Below, piece after piece: positions 12,160 to 24,140 of a DNA stretch of 64,000 nt (the first letter of the stretch is position 1; every line of letters starts with the position of its first letter). Where the stretch lies: contig JAJEKV010000017.1 in the NCBI GenBank assembly GCA_021234155.1, forward strand, positions 18,114,372 through 18,178,371. The letters are read 5' to 3'. The notes below the pieces were generated by a model. The model saw only the letters and a program-made list of their open reading frames with translations. It was not told the DNA's origin and searched no databases. The stretch comes from Isoetes taiwanensis (Eukaryota > Streptophyta > Lycopodiopsida > Isoetales > Isoetaceae). Made by a program: the position numbers and the translations under genes.

Positions 12160-15100
12160 CCGAGAGCGGACATCATAAAAGGTTACCAGAGGCGGGGCTT
12201 TCCTACTAGTGCTCCTCGGGAGGGCAAATGCCAATGCCTCCTTTCCCGGAGCCCGGTTTCCCATCCGACCGTTGAATCCACTCTTCAAGTAACCTGCTTC
12301 AAGTAGGTTCAAAAAAATTCAAGATCTGTCCGAGAGAACATCTCAAACCGCAAAGTGTCCTGCAGTCGACCATGTAGAAAGCCACGTGCTTTGTCGTTTT
12401 TAAGTACAAAGGCTCGGGAATGGAGATTTGACTTCGCCATGTCATCAGAAACAGCCGAAATTACCCTAGGGACCAAGTTACGGTCATTTTTGCGACAAAA
12501 GAAGCACGAACCCTCTACATGGCGATTTCGCACCCTCCACTAAGGCCAATTCACTCTGAACGTGTTGGACATGAGCTACTTTGGGCTTCACGGAGTAGGG
12601 GTGGCCTCACCGCCAATGAAACTTGGTCTCGAGTAGTGTCGATGTTTTGAGTTCGTTGGCGAGTCGGATCCGCGATTCGGGGGGGGAGTTGCGCGTCCGT
12701 GGCGGGGACCTTCCAGAGAGGACATTTTGGGTCGAACTGCTTCTGGAAGGTTTTAGGGCTCCGTCTTCTGGCGTCAACGCCCTCCCACTACCTCATGACA
12801 TTGTGCAAGATCCTGGTCCAATCTGGCTAGGGTATGGCCTCCAAAACGTAAACCTTGTGCCTTGCCAGGTTATTGTAGGGTTTACGTTATGGAGGCCAAA
12901 ACGTGGTCAGTTGCACTTGGGACCTGGTGTACCTTTTTCAAACATGCATCGGAGCCATGGCAACTGAAATAACAGAGTTTGGATCTATTGGCGATCCCGA
13001 ATCATTCCAAAAACATTTGCTACTACAAAATGTGTTCTTGACTTCTAATTGCGACACTGGGAGGAGGGTAAATCCAAACCCCATTTCGTCAGTTTCTATT
13101 GCTTCTTGTTTTCAACTGCAGCTTCTCGACCATGTCTTAAGTGCAACTGAATAAAACTCGACCTCCATAACGTAAACCCTACAATAACCTAGCAACACAC
13201 AGGGTTTACGTTTTGGAGGCCAAAACGTGGTCGACTTCTTTGATAACTAGGTGGACCATTTCTAAACATGCATGGGGAGCCATGAGAACTGAAATAACAG
13301 AGTTTCGATCTATTGGCCAATCCGAGTGATCCCAAACAATTTTGCTACTGCATAAGGCACTCTAGATTTTTAATTGCAAAACTAGGAGGAGATTAAATCC
13401 AAACCCCCGCGGTTTTCTCTTCGCCTCGTGTTTTCAAACGCAGCTGCTAGACCATGTCCCAAGTGCAACGGACCAAAGCCCGCCCTCCATAACGTAAACC
13501 CTACAATAACCTGGCAAGGCACATGGTTTACGTTTTGGAGGCCATACCCTACCCAGATTGGACCAGGATCTTGCACAATGTCATGAGGTAGTGGGAGGGC
13601 GTTGGCCTTTAAGATCTGAGCCCTAAAACCTTCGCAAAGCGATTCGACCCAAAATGTCCTCTCTGGAAGGTCCCTGGCCACGGACGGGCAACTCTCCCAC
13701 CCCGGAACTGTGATTTGACTCTGCCAACGAACTCGAAACATCGACATTACCCTGGAGACCAAGTTTCGTGGGCAGAAGACCACCCCTGCTCCAGGAAGCA
13801 CCAAAGTAGCTCATGTCCAACACGTTCGTAGTGAATTGGCCTTAGCGGAGGGTGCAGAATACTGCCATGTAGAGGGTTCGTGCTTCTTTTGCTGCAAAAA
13901 ATGACCGTGTAACTTGGTCCCTAGGGTAATTTTGCTGTTTTGGACGATATGGCGAAGTCAAATCCCCATTCCGGAGCCTTTGTACTACCCGAACGACAAA
14001 GCACTTGGGTTTCTACACGGTCGACTGCAGGACACTTTGCAGTTTGATATGTTCTCCCGGACAGATCTTGAATTTTTTTGAACCTGCTCGAAGCAAGTTA
14101 CTTGAATGGAGAATTCAATGGTCGGATATGGAAACCGGGCTCTGGGAAGGCATGCATTGGCATTTGCCCTCCCGGAGGAGCACTGGTAGGAAAGCCTACC
14201 TCGGTAAATCCAAACCCCATTTCCTCAGTTTCTATTGCTTCTTGTTTTCAACTGCAGCTTCTCAACCATGTCTCAAGTGCAACTGAATAAAACTCGACCT
14301 CCATAACGTAAACCCTACAATAACCTAGCAACGCACAAGGTTTATGTTTTGGAGGCTATACCCTAGTCAGATTGGACCAGGATCTTGCACAATGTCATGA
14401 GGTAGTGGGAGGGCGTTGACGCCAGAAGACAAAGCCCTAAAACCTTCCAGAAGCAGTTCGACCCAAAAGATCCTCTCTGGAAGGTCCTTGGCCACGGATG
14501 GGCAACTCTCCCACCCTAGAACTGTGATGTGACTCTGCCAACGGACTCGAAACATCGACATTACCCTGGAGACCAAGTTTCGTGGGCAGAAGACCACCCC
14601 TGCTCCAGGAAGCGCCAAAGTAGCTCATGTCCAACACGTTCGTAGTGAATTGGCCTTAGCGGAGGGTGCAGAATACTGCCATGTAGAGGGTTCGTGCTTC
14701 TTTTGCTGCAAAAAATGACCGTGTAACTTGGTCTCTAGGGTAATTTCGCTGTTTCGGACGACATGGCGAAGTCAAATCTCCATTCCGGAGCCTTTGTACT
14801 GCCCGAACGACAAAACACTTGGGTTTCTACGGTCATTTGGAGGACACTTTGCGGTTTGATATGTTCTCCGGGGACGGATCTTGAATTTGTTTGAACCTTT
14901 CGAAGCAAGTTACTTGAATGGAGAATTCAACGGTCCGGATAGGAAACCGAGCTCAGGAAGGGAGGCATTGGCATTTGCCCTCCCGGAGGAGCACTGGTAG
15001 GAAAGCCTGCCTCGGTAAATCCAAACCCCATTTCGTCAGTTTCTATTGCTTCTTGTTTTCAACTGCAGCTTCTCGACCATGTCTAAAGTGCAACTGAATA

Positions 15101-16010
15101 AAACTCGACCTCAATAACGTAAACCCTACAATAACCTAGCAGCGACGGGGTTTTACGTTTTGGAGGCCAAAAGCGTGGTCGACTTCTTTGATAACTAGGT
15201 GGACCATTTCTAAACATGCATCGGAGCCATGAGGCGAAAAATAACGAGTTTCGATCTATTCGCCAATCCGAGAGTGACCCCAAACAATTTTGCTACTTTG
15301 TATAAGGCTCTACACTTTTAGTTGTAAAACTAGGAGGAGAATAAATCCAAACCCCATTCTTGCAATTTCTCTTGCCACCGTGTTTTCAAACGCTTTTGCC
15401 GACCATGTCCCAAGTGCAACGGACCAAAGCCCGACCTCCATAACGTAAACCCTACAATAACCTGGCAAGGCACATGGTTTACGTTTTGGAGCCCATACCC
15501 TAGCCAGATTGGACCAGGAACATGCATAATGTCATGAGGTAGTGGGAGGCGTTGGCCTTAAGAGACGGAGCCCTAAAACGTTCGAAGCGGTTCGACCCAA
15601 AAGGTCCTCTCGGAAGGTCCTTGGCCACGGGACGGGCAACTCTCCCACCTCGAACCGTGATCGACTCACGCCAATGGACTCGAAACATCGACATTACCAC
15701 GGAGATCAAGTTTAGGTGGGCGAAGACCACCCCGCTCCGTGAAGCCAAAGTAGCTCATGTCCAACACGTTCAGTAGTGAATTGGCCTTAGCGGAGGGTGT
15801 CTTTGAATATTTGCCATGTAGAGGGTTTGTGTTTATTTTTCTTTTGCAAAAAATGACCGTGTAACTTGGTCCCTAGGGTAATTTATTTGTTTGGGACAAC
15901 ATGGCTAAGTCAAATCTCCATTAGGAGCCTTTGTGCTTTGCCCGAACAACAAAACACTTGGGTTTCTACGATTCATTGCGGGAGACTTTGCGGTTTGATA
16001 TGTTCTTAGT
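12160..16010. repeat. Cluster of decayed copies of the 9.8-11.3 kb repeat, both orientations
   Basis: Segments homologous to the inverted-repeat arms recur here: a plus-oriented copy near 12480-12960 and minus-oriented copies near 13430-13890, 14350-14720 and 15400-15830. Shared marks are the segment around TTGCACAATGTCATGAGGTAG, the GACCAAGTTTCGTGGGCAGA stretch and the AACGTAAACCCT hairpin. A second shared module (CTCCCGGAGGAGCACTGGTAGG and TTGAATTTTTTTGAACCT) occurs near 11500-11640, 12190-12330, 14060-14200 and 14880-15010. Repeated ORFs such as those at 13382-13804 and 14367-14618 are shadows of this repeat. I do not recognise the family. Confidence 0.65.
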
Positions 16011-16149
16011 GCAAATCGTCTAAGTGCAATAAGTTATCTTGTTTTTCAAAGAACCATTGCATTCTTAGAAAGAACCATTGGATAAGATAAATTAGATACA
16101 ATTAAAACCATTGGATGACGTGGATAACTATTGGATTGTCTATAGCGAA

Positions 16150-16830
16150 CCTTAGTACCAACTAGATGTAGGCATGGTTTAATGGTGTTCCACTAATGAT
16201 ATCCAAAATGGGGGGATAATGTTAGGATATTGCATGGTCTTGCCATTTTATAATGCTTAGGGATTTGTTGCAATCGTCCTATTCCCCATAAACAATTACA
16301 TCTCAAATTCTTAATGGTCTAAATTATACCAAGATGTAGGAACGGTTTAATGGTGTTCCACTAACGATATCCAAAATGGGGGAATAATGTTAGGATATTG
16401 CATGGTCTTGCCATTTTAATGCTTGGGGATTTGTTGCAATGGTCCTATTCCCCATAAACAATTACATCTCAAATTCTTAATGGTCTAAATTATACCAAGA
16501 TGTAGGAACGGTTTAATGGTGTTCCACTAACGATATCCAAAATGGGGGAATAATGTTAGGATATTGCATGGTCTTGCCATTTTAATGCTTGGGGATTTGT
16601 TGCAATGGTCCTATCCTCCATAAAAAAATACATCTCACAATTCTTAATGGTTTGTTATGCAAAAATGTAGGCGTGGTTTAATGGTCTTTCTCTAACAATA
16701 TCCAAAATGTTAGGATATTGTTAGGATTTTGCGTGGTCCTATGACATTAATGCTTAGGGATTTGTTGCAGCGGTCCTATGACATTAATGCTTAGGGATTT
16801 GTTACTAGTATAAGGACATGTGATCGTGCA
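16150..16830. repeat. Satellite-like array, about 166-bp unit
   Basis: Three near-identical units and a degenerate fourth are spaced about 166-171 bp apart, with the ATGTAGG marker near 16166, 16334, 16500 and 16664. Each holds GGTTTAATGGTGTTCCACTA, TCCAAAATGGGGG, TTAGGATATTGCATGGTCTT and GGGATTTGTTGCAA. The last unit decays into short repeats of GACATTAATGCTTAGGGATT. No protein is encoded. Confidence 0.8.
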
Positions 16831-16853
16831 CGTGCAGCAAATCGTGCACATGT

Positions 16854-17340
16854 AGCAAATCAAGTACTCTGTCCTACCACTATAAAGACCCGTGATATGG
16901 AAGGATAGGACATGTAGAGAATCAAGTATTCTTTCCTACTTCTATAAAGACATGTGACAATAGAAGTATTACATATGTTGTAATTCATGTATTCTTTCCT
17001 ACAATGCCTTAGCAAATAAAGTACTCTGTCCTACTACTATAAAGACATGTGACATGGAAGCATACGACATGTAGAGAATCAAGTATTCTTTCCTACTTCT
17101 ATAAAGACATGTGACAATAGAAGTATTACACATGTCGTAATTCATGTATTCTTTCCTACAATGCCTTAGCAAATAAAGTACTCTGTCCTACTACTATAAA
17201 GACATGTGAATGGAAGTATAGGACATGTAGAGAATCAAATATTCTTTCCTACATCTATAAAGACATGTGACAATAGAATTATTAGACATGTAGAAATTCA
17301 AGTATTCTTTCCTACAGTGGATTGTATTATAAAATGACAT
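16854..17340. repeat. Tandem array, about 157-bp unit with internal half-repeats
   Basis: The marker AGCAAATAAAGTACTCTGTC (first copy AGCAAATCAAGTACTC) starts at 16854, 17011 and 17168, giving an exact 157-bp spacing. Each unit contains two half-repeats built on TATAAAGACATGTGA and ATTCTTTCCTAC. The array directly follows the 166-bp array. Confidence 0.8.
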
Positions 17341-18640
17341 GTCACAATAGAAGAAACTACAAAACAACAGTGGATGTTTTAGTCCACTGAAAAATATGTT
17401 GTACCTAAAGATCGTCAACTCCAAACAGTTGGGATAACTTGAATGCTTATCTATGGTAGATCATACTTAGTCCAATATCTTCCTATATAAGCATATCGTT
17501 ATGCTTATTCTTTAAACTTTGTCAGGTAGCATTTCACTCGCTTTGCACGAATATGCTACTACCTTCCAACATGGCTGCCATAGTCGACAGCCTTGCTCTT
17601 ATCACTAATGTAGTATTTGCTACTACTTAACTTTTACCAACATTCACGACCCTTGCCTTGTTATTATGTAATATGGTAGCATGTGTAAGCCATTCCTAAG
17701 TCTAAAGTCATATGTGATTGTTAGACATAGCCACATAGTTATGTTTTTAATTGTCAGCCATATCATATAATCCTCAGTACCTACAAGTCTCAGACATGTG
17801 TTTCTCCATTTGTAATCTTGTGTATCCTTCCATTATAGTCTGCTCCCGTATAAAAATCTAGTGGATGATGTTATCCACCAAAACTGCCACTTCTTGTTGC
17901 CGCAAACACATTTTCTCAACTCGTTATATTGTACCATATATATGTTGTGGTTTTAACACCACACTCTCTAGAGTCTCTGATTCATACACATAGAAAGAAA
18001 AACCCTAGCCCAACTTCATCCCCGAGCTCTAGTCACACATTCAACAATGAGAGCTGCCACCCTAAGTTCCTAGTGAACGTGCTTAATGCCTAGTATAGGA
18101 ACTCTTCTCTCCATTAATTCCGTATATCACACAGCCTGTGAACTAAACGTTCTATTATGTACCCTTTCTTCTTTGCTTCTGGATTAAATGCTCCTAGTAT
18201 GCATATACCAATAGGAACATACTTTTGGTGAGACAACCTATAGTACCAAGTCCAGATCACATTCTCCTTGGAAGAGTTGTCCATCGGGCACCGAACCTAT
18301 TCATGTCCCACACTTTGGTGGGTTATGTTTCCTAGATTTGAAATATGTAGCATTATAACAGGGGGTTTTTTTTTGTGGTTTTGTACGGTTTTTCACATGG
18401 TTTTCCTATGATTTCGGCGTTGTATTCGTGGAGACATACTAAATAGTATTTCTAGAGTGCGCCCTTTTTGGTTCGTTGATTTGGGTTGGTTTCAACAATC
18501 CGACGGTGGTTGTTGAGCCTTGTATCTAATTTAGGGGTCGACCATTTGAAGGGTTTTAGGGTTCTGAGAATGGCAGATAGCGGCAGGGCTCGGCATTCTT
18601 TTTTTCTAGTCTTTGATTTCTCATATTCGGTCTCTCTCTG
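17341..18640. other. Intergenic sequence upstream of the LEA remnant, no gene recognised
   Basis: AT-rich sequence without a convincing ORF, RNA gene or repeat structure. It should contain whatever promoter the LEA gene at 18659 once had, but I could not assign a TATA box or ABRE with confidence. Confidence 0.3.
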
Positions 18641-18974
18641 TCTCCAAACAAGCGAACTATGGCAGATCAGCGCGCCCATCAAGCCTACGAACGGACTGCT
18701 GGCGCCCAACACGCATCCCAATGTCGGACCAAAGGGTGCTGCCCATCAAGCTGCTGAACATGGCCGGGAGGCCAAGGATGCAACATCTCAAAAGACGTCT
18801 GAGGTATCTAGGTCAGTCTGCAAAGGAACATGCATCAGGTGCTGCAGGTAAGGCCAAGGAACAAACCGGACATGCCCAGGAGAAAGCGGGAGGAATGATG
18901 CAGACTGCACAAGACAAAGCTTACTCTGCCAAGGACCAAGCTGCTGAGAAAGCTCGGTATGCTAAGGATCGCCT

Positions 18975-19165
18975 TGACCACATTTTAGAATGTATTTATG
19001 AATTCGCTTACCTTGCACAAGGCCCTTTATGTCCATGCATCTTCTCAACAGAGAAACAATGGCAGATCTATCCCAAGTATGCTCCTTCAGCCAGTCTCTT
19101 TCTTGGCACACATGCATCTTGTTCCCAGCCAAACACCTTACCATTTCGCTCTGATTTTCATCCTC
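18975..19165 (-). pseudogene. PPR-protein N-terminal fragment, antisense inside the LEA remnant
   Basis: On the minus strand the reading VSLLRRCMDIKGLVQGKRIH, followed by KYILKCG, matches the start of plant PLS-type pentatricopeptide repeat proteins, which typically open with an LL-x-x-C ... QG-x-x-x-H pattern. The frame is open from 19528 down to 18962, but only about 18975-19065 is clearly PPR-like and the adjoining 100 bp is probable leader. There is no Met-initiated full protein. PPR proteins edit and process organellar RNA. This is a short fragment, probably carried in by a transposition or repair event. Confidence 0.55.
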
Positions 19166-19562
19166 AAGATTTAAATTGTAGTCATAGGCTGATGTTTGTC
19201 TACATAGTGTGCTGATTAGCATACGAAAACCAAGTTGCTTGCCTATAAGCAATATATCGTGTCCATGGGCGCAGGATCGAAACAGAACTCGGTTGTAGAT
19301 GACCCACGAGATGATCATTGCTGCCAGTTCGAAACATTTCCAGGGAAATGCTTTTGATTTCGACCTTTTAGCACACAGAAAAGCTCCAAGACTGTCTCGG
19401 AATTCTTCAATCATTATAGTCCTTGTATTGCTGCTGCTACGTAACGGAACTGCCATCCAAAGGTAAACTATCGTTGCCGCAGGTCGAATCTCGCCCTTTG
19501 TGTTCTTCACCCTTTTGTTGTGTAACATACTAATATACTAATGATTATTATGATAGGTGGAA

Positions 19563-19661
19563 AGCTCAAGAGTATGGCAGCAGTAGCTTTCTCTTGAGCT
19601 AGAAATGATTATTATGTAGGTGGAAATGATTATTATGATAGGTGGAAAGCTACTGCTGCCA
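19563..19661. repeat. Short inverted duplications at the LEA second-exon boundary
   Basis: AGCTCAAGAG (19563-19572) is inverted as CTCTTGAGCT (19591-19600). The 17 bp at 19575-19591 is the reverse complement of GAAAGCTACTGCTGCCA at 19645-19661. The phrase AATGATTATTATGATAGGTG also occurs twice. This looks like the scar of a template-switching repair event. Confidence 0.7.
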
Positions 19662-19739
19662 AGGATAAAGCTGGAAATGTCCTCCAGCAGGTTGGTGAGC
19701 AGGCGTCTGCAGCTCTTCAGAAGGCCAAATAAACTGTTG

Positions 19740-20760
19740 GGATGGGAGGTGAACAAAAGAAGCCTTGATTTGTCTATTCGAGATTCCAGATCCGTTTTTT
19801 GAGCATGAGCATCAATTGTGTTACTAGGGCATCCATTTGTAGATTTCTCGGACATGCAACAGCAGGGGATTTTGTCCACATGCATGACAAGGAACAAATT
19901 TGGGGGCTTCACCTTCTTGAGTATTTCGTCCATCTCTATGATGAGTCTGAGGTTAATACATATTTTCCTGGTTATGTAGCCGATAATTCTTGATCTTTGC
20001 TATGTGCCAGTGATGCAAAACATTCTCCCTTTCTGTAAGATGGATTCAACTCACAGATTTGAAATTGCCTTTACATTTGCTTGACATAGGGGCTTCAGAT
20101 TTATGTGCTTCCGGTTCAGCTATAGTGGATGATGCAAAGAATTGGTGGGTTTGTAAAGTTTACAATTTTTTACTATTTAGTAACTTGGAGCTCAGTTTGG
20201 AAGGCTTGCAGAAGGCATGTCTTGGTAATTCTATGTCACGAGCTAGCAATTAAAATTTCACAACAAAACATGATTGCATGTAAACTTAAACTCAAGGGCT
20301 TATGAACAATCTTGTGATTCCGGTATTACTTTTAAATCTCATTGTTGTTTGTCCAGATCTATGAGATCGCATGACTTACATTTGTGGATAATGGAAATAG
20401 TCACTCACTTCGATTTGTTCCAGGGATAAGCATGGAAGATATATGACACAGTTGTATTCGGCATTGTATTCGTGTAGGATTTGGAGTAATGGTTTCTTCA
20501 AATAAACAGAAAAATGATTTGGAGTAATGGTTTTCATTATTAATAAATTCTATTATTACATGATACATCATATATTAATATTGGTATTGGTATAATATTA
20601 TATGTCTAATTCTATGCAATATTTCTGTTTCCATAATTTGAGCACCTCTAGTTTGTTAGATTTGTGAGGCTACGATACATCATCCATCATTAGAGTATTA
20701 GGTAATGTGTATATCTACTATCCTACACCATTCTTAAGGCCCCGAAGGGGCCAAAATTTT
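19740..20760. other. Sequence downstream of the LEA remnant, no gene recognised
   Basis: It probably contains the old 3' UTR near 19732-19800. The short ORFs have no recognisable features. A GGCCCCGAAGGGGCC palindrome at 20738-20752 lies just outside the fold-back element. Confidence 0.3.
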
Positions 20761-20764
20761 TTTT

Positions 20765-21233
20765 AGGTAACACAAACCATTAACACACAACTATCATTAA
20801 CATTATTAACACAAACCATTGCATTTGACACATTTAAATTAAAATCCCCCTTAAACCCCCTTTGGTTTGGGTGCATATTCACACGGGGGGTTACGTAGGG
20901 CAGCGAGAGCCCCAAAAAATTTGTACATGTATAAAATTAACACCATTAAGTATATTCTTTCAAACCTTATAGTATTTTACAAACTTTAATATATAGTATA
21001 CAAAAACTTGTACATGCATACCCCACAAACGAGGATCACTATGTACGGTCCAGATCTTGGAATAAAGGGCAAATATGCCCATCCGACAGCTCTCGTTGCC
21101 CGGAGTAACCCCCGTGTGAATATGCACCCAAACCAAAGGGGGTTTAAGGGGGATTTTAATTTAAATGTGTCAAATGCAATGGTTTGTGTTAATAATGTTA
21201 ATGATAGTTGTGTGTTAATGGTTTGTGTTACCT
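20765..21233. mobile_element. Fold-back or MITE-like element with about 145-bp inverted arms
   Basis: The left arm, 20765-20910, begins AGGTAACACAAACCATTAAC. The right arm, 21089-21233, is its reverse complement and ends GTTACCT. The arms are nearly identical across the CCCCCTTAAACCCCCTTTGG segment and diverge only in their innermost 25 bp. The 178-bp spacer is AT-rich and non-coding. No clear flanking target duplication was found, so the outer ends may be a few bases off. The 107-aa ORF in the right arm is an accident of the repeat. Confidence 0.7.
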
Positions 21234-24130
21234 GGTTTGTTGTTCACGACAACTTTATCTCACACATGGCATCCAGATACATTGTTTGCCTTCCTAATAC
21301 ATCATTCGTTGCAGATCAACTTCCAATATAATATGGCTTTACCAAAGCTCTAGCATACCTTACTTGCCGTCTTCAGATGATTGCGCCGAATTCTAGCAAT
21401 TATCGTTTCCCATTCTAACGGTCTTATAGGACGTCTATTCTCTTCTTCACTTATTTTGGCCTCAATTCTCCTGATCTTGTGTGGACACTACGTTCCACAC
21501 TATTGGCCAGAATGGACATGAATGCAATGGTTCTATGGTATCATAGAACCATCGTTCTTGGAAAGACGAAAATAGCTAGGATCTTTTTTCTTGCACCTTT
21601 TTGTTTCTTTATATATTGCTTCAATTTCTTGTTCTTTTTATCGACCTTCTTCTTGAGCGTTTCCATCTTCATCTCTCTTGTGCTTTTAGTTTTCCCTATC
21701 TAGAACCTTGCCTGACTTCTAGCTTGTTTAGTTTAGCTTACTTCTAGAATATCTAGAACCTTAGCTCATTTCTAGCTTGTTTAGTTTAGCTTACTTCTAG
21801 CTTGCTTAGTTTGTTATGATGTGGTAGGTAAATTGGTTTGATTTAATTTTCCTAGAGATTATTTATTTACATTGGTTTAAGATTTGCAACTTAGAACTAT
21901 CTTTCTTGCATAAACTACTCAGGATGCTTCGGTTTTTGGTTTTTCCATCAGATCTCTTATCTAAGTTCCGTTTGCTTTGGTTTTTGGTTCTTCCATCATA
22001 TCTCTTATCTAAGTTCCGTTTGTATTTTCTGAAGTTTTTCTTGGAACTGGCTCAACTTTATCAGACACGAGTTTTTGTTAAAACTTTTGGTCTCAATTTT
22101 TGTAAAAGACAGACTTGGACTAGTATCCTCAAAATCTCTGCTAGGTTTCTGTGCATGTATGGTATTCGGTCCTCTATTCGGTCACCTGCACTTTCCATAT
22201 CTTTCTATGGGCTGGATTTGTCGTTGTTTTAAGAACTTTTCTTCTGCCATTGGGCTTCCTTCAGAGTATGCAAAAGAGCATTTTGAATCTAGAGAGTAAC
22301 GCTTTGGTGAGAGCCTAGCTATCAAGGAAAGTTCACTACATCCAAAGCCTGTATATTTGTGTTTGCCGAGGAATCTATGAATCAGCTTATAGCATCAAAA
22401 ATTGAATAAATCCATGCAGATCTAAGTTTGTCAAGGTATAGAATCAGCCGTATGGCATTCCAGCATAAAAAACGGACTCTACCCCTTCTTGTTTGCAGCC
22501 CTGTCAGCCCTGCCCAAGGTTTTTTCTGGATCAGGACTCAATTTGCGTTGGCTATTTGTTCGGGACTCTCTTTTTTTTTACTACCAAGATGATAATACTG
22601 TCAAGGGATTGACCAAGGCAGATATCTGGTCTAGTGATGCCAGTTCAGGCTAGGTTTTTTTTTTCTTTTTAGGTTTTTCTTTTTAGGCTTCCGTGCCTAT
22701 TACAAAAAACATGACCTTTTCTTTCTAAATTTTGGTCTTTTTATTTCTAATTTGTTGTCAACTTGTTTTTAGAAAGCTTCTTTTGGATTAGTGTTGTTAC
22801 CTCCATGCAATCATACAATGTGTAGCATAGACCCATTGAATTCAGACACAATCGAATTATGAACACTCAATATCTTCTGGCTGCAAATTGGTAACTTCAT
22901 GCAATCGTGCAGGACGGCCAGGTGCAATAGGCAAACTACAATCTCCTTCTAGAAACTTCCAGGTACAGTCGGTAGAGATCCCTGTGCAGCCACAGAGAAT
23001 TCTGACTTGTTCGGATCCTTCAGAGAAATCCGACCTGTTTGGTATGTGGAAATTATAGATCAAATGGCATGATAAACCTACAATTTCTTCTTGTTTCTAG
23101 CTTCAAATCGCTCTTGGATAAAATTGTTACACAGCCATTGACTCCTATATTATGAATCATTTGCCACAACCTTTATCTTAGTTTTGATTCTTCACGGTTA
23201 CTCTATATCTTCTCCAGTTTATCTAGTTTGGCTTTACTCTATAGTAAGACAGTTTGGGAGGGCGCCCACCTATGGGGCCCCCCATTTGAAGGTAACAGCT
23301 AACACACAGTTACAGCTAACGCTTCGTTAGGGTTCCCGCTCTCCCACAACAAACCAGGGTTTCTCTCCGAGGGTTTTGAGATAACGCAAGCTGGGTTTCT
23401 TGGAGGAACACCATTGCCATGTCTTCTGTCCTGCAATGGAGCTAGCCTTCACCATAGCGGATTACCCCAACCTCTCATTGGCGCCTAGCAAGACTGTAAT
23501 AGATCTAAAAACGTCCTCAATACTGCCTCTATGGTCTTGAATGGCGACCTTCCAGGCCCTTGAATGGTGACACTTGAAGCTAGATCAATGGTTTTGGAGG
23601 GAAATAAGGCGCCAAATCTTTCTTACTGTACTCTGGAATCAACAGAAGCTAAGTTTTGCATTAGAATTTCCTATTTTAGGGATTTGACCTCAACTTACAG
23701 TTGCTTTTTCCTTTTTCTTTCTTCTGTTTAGGAACTGCATGCATGCATGTGGTTATAGACACTCGAGATGTATGGAGGATTGGATTGACATGCTGGCCTC
23801 ATCCTTGTCCACATGTATAATTTCCCTTCCAATGTTTTGTAATAATCCAACTTCCCTCCGATAATTCCTTCCAAATTACTTGCATTGTAGGTTACAAGTT
23901 CTTATTTAAAGAAACCTCGGGAATCGGATGAGCAAATAACAGTAAGGGATCCTGCACTCTTTTTCTATATCCAGCTTTTAGTTTCTACTTGAGCTTCTTT
24001 TACTCATCATGCATCTTCGATAGGAAGATTGTTCCTCCTCTAGCAACTGCCACCGATCCAAAGAGTGTTAACAAAGTTAAGAAGTCTAGCAGACCCTTGA
24101 TCCATACTCTTGCTCCTCTATCATCCCTTG
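21234..24130. other. Long intergenic stretch, no gene recognised
   Basis: Mostly T-rich sequence with short ORFs lacking recognisable domains. An approximately 45-bp unit (GGTTTTTGGTT...TCTTATCTAAGTTCCGTTTG) is tandemly duplicated near 21927-22021, and a smaller duplicate with TTCTAGCTTGTTTAGTTTAG lies near 21717-21810. I see nothing else that can be supported. Confidence 0.3.
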
Positions 24131-24140
24131 GTAGCAAGAG

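Larger units (their letters stand above)
18659..19731 (+). pseudogene. LEA_4 (group 3) late embryogenesis abundant protein, broken
   Basis: The ATG at 18659 begins MADQRAHQAYERTAG. The reading then moves through two other frames (GAAHQAAEHGREAKDATSQK, then SAKEHASGAAGKAKEQTG and KAYSAKDQAAEKARYAKDR, ending near 18973). This is the Ala/Lys/Glu/Gln-rich, glycine-spaced 11-mer composition of LEA_4 proteins, which are disordered, become helical on drying and protect membranes and proteins. The C-terminal piece resumes at about 19645 (KATAAKDKAGNVLQQVGEQ) and ends at a TAA at 19729-19731. Between the pieces lies about 670 bp including an antisense PPR-like fragment. Two frameshifts in the first part mean it is not translatable as it stands. 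Sequencing error is an alternative for the shifts but not for the interruption, unless that is an intron. Confidence 0.75.

Noticed and set aside
13382-13804. 140-codon minus-strand ORF, similar to those at 12623 and 14367
   Set aside because: The similarity is DNA-level repeat homology. The same sequence reads in several frames and orientations, so it is not a protein family.
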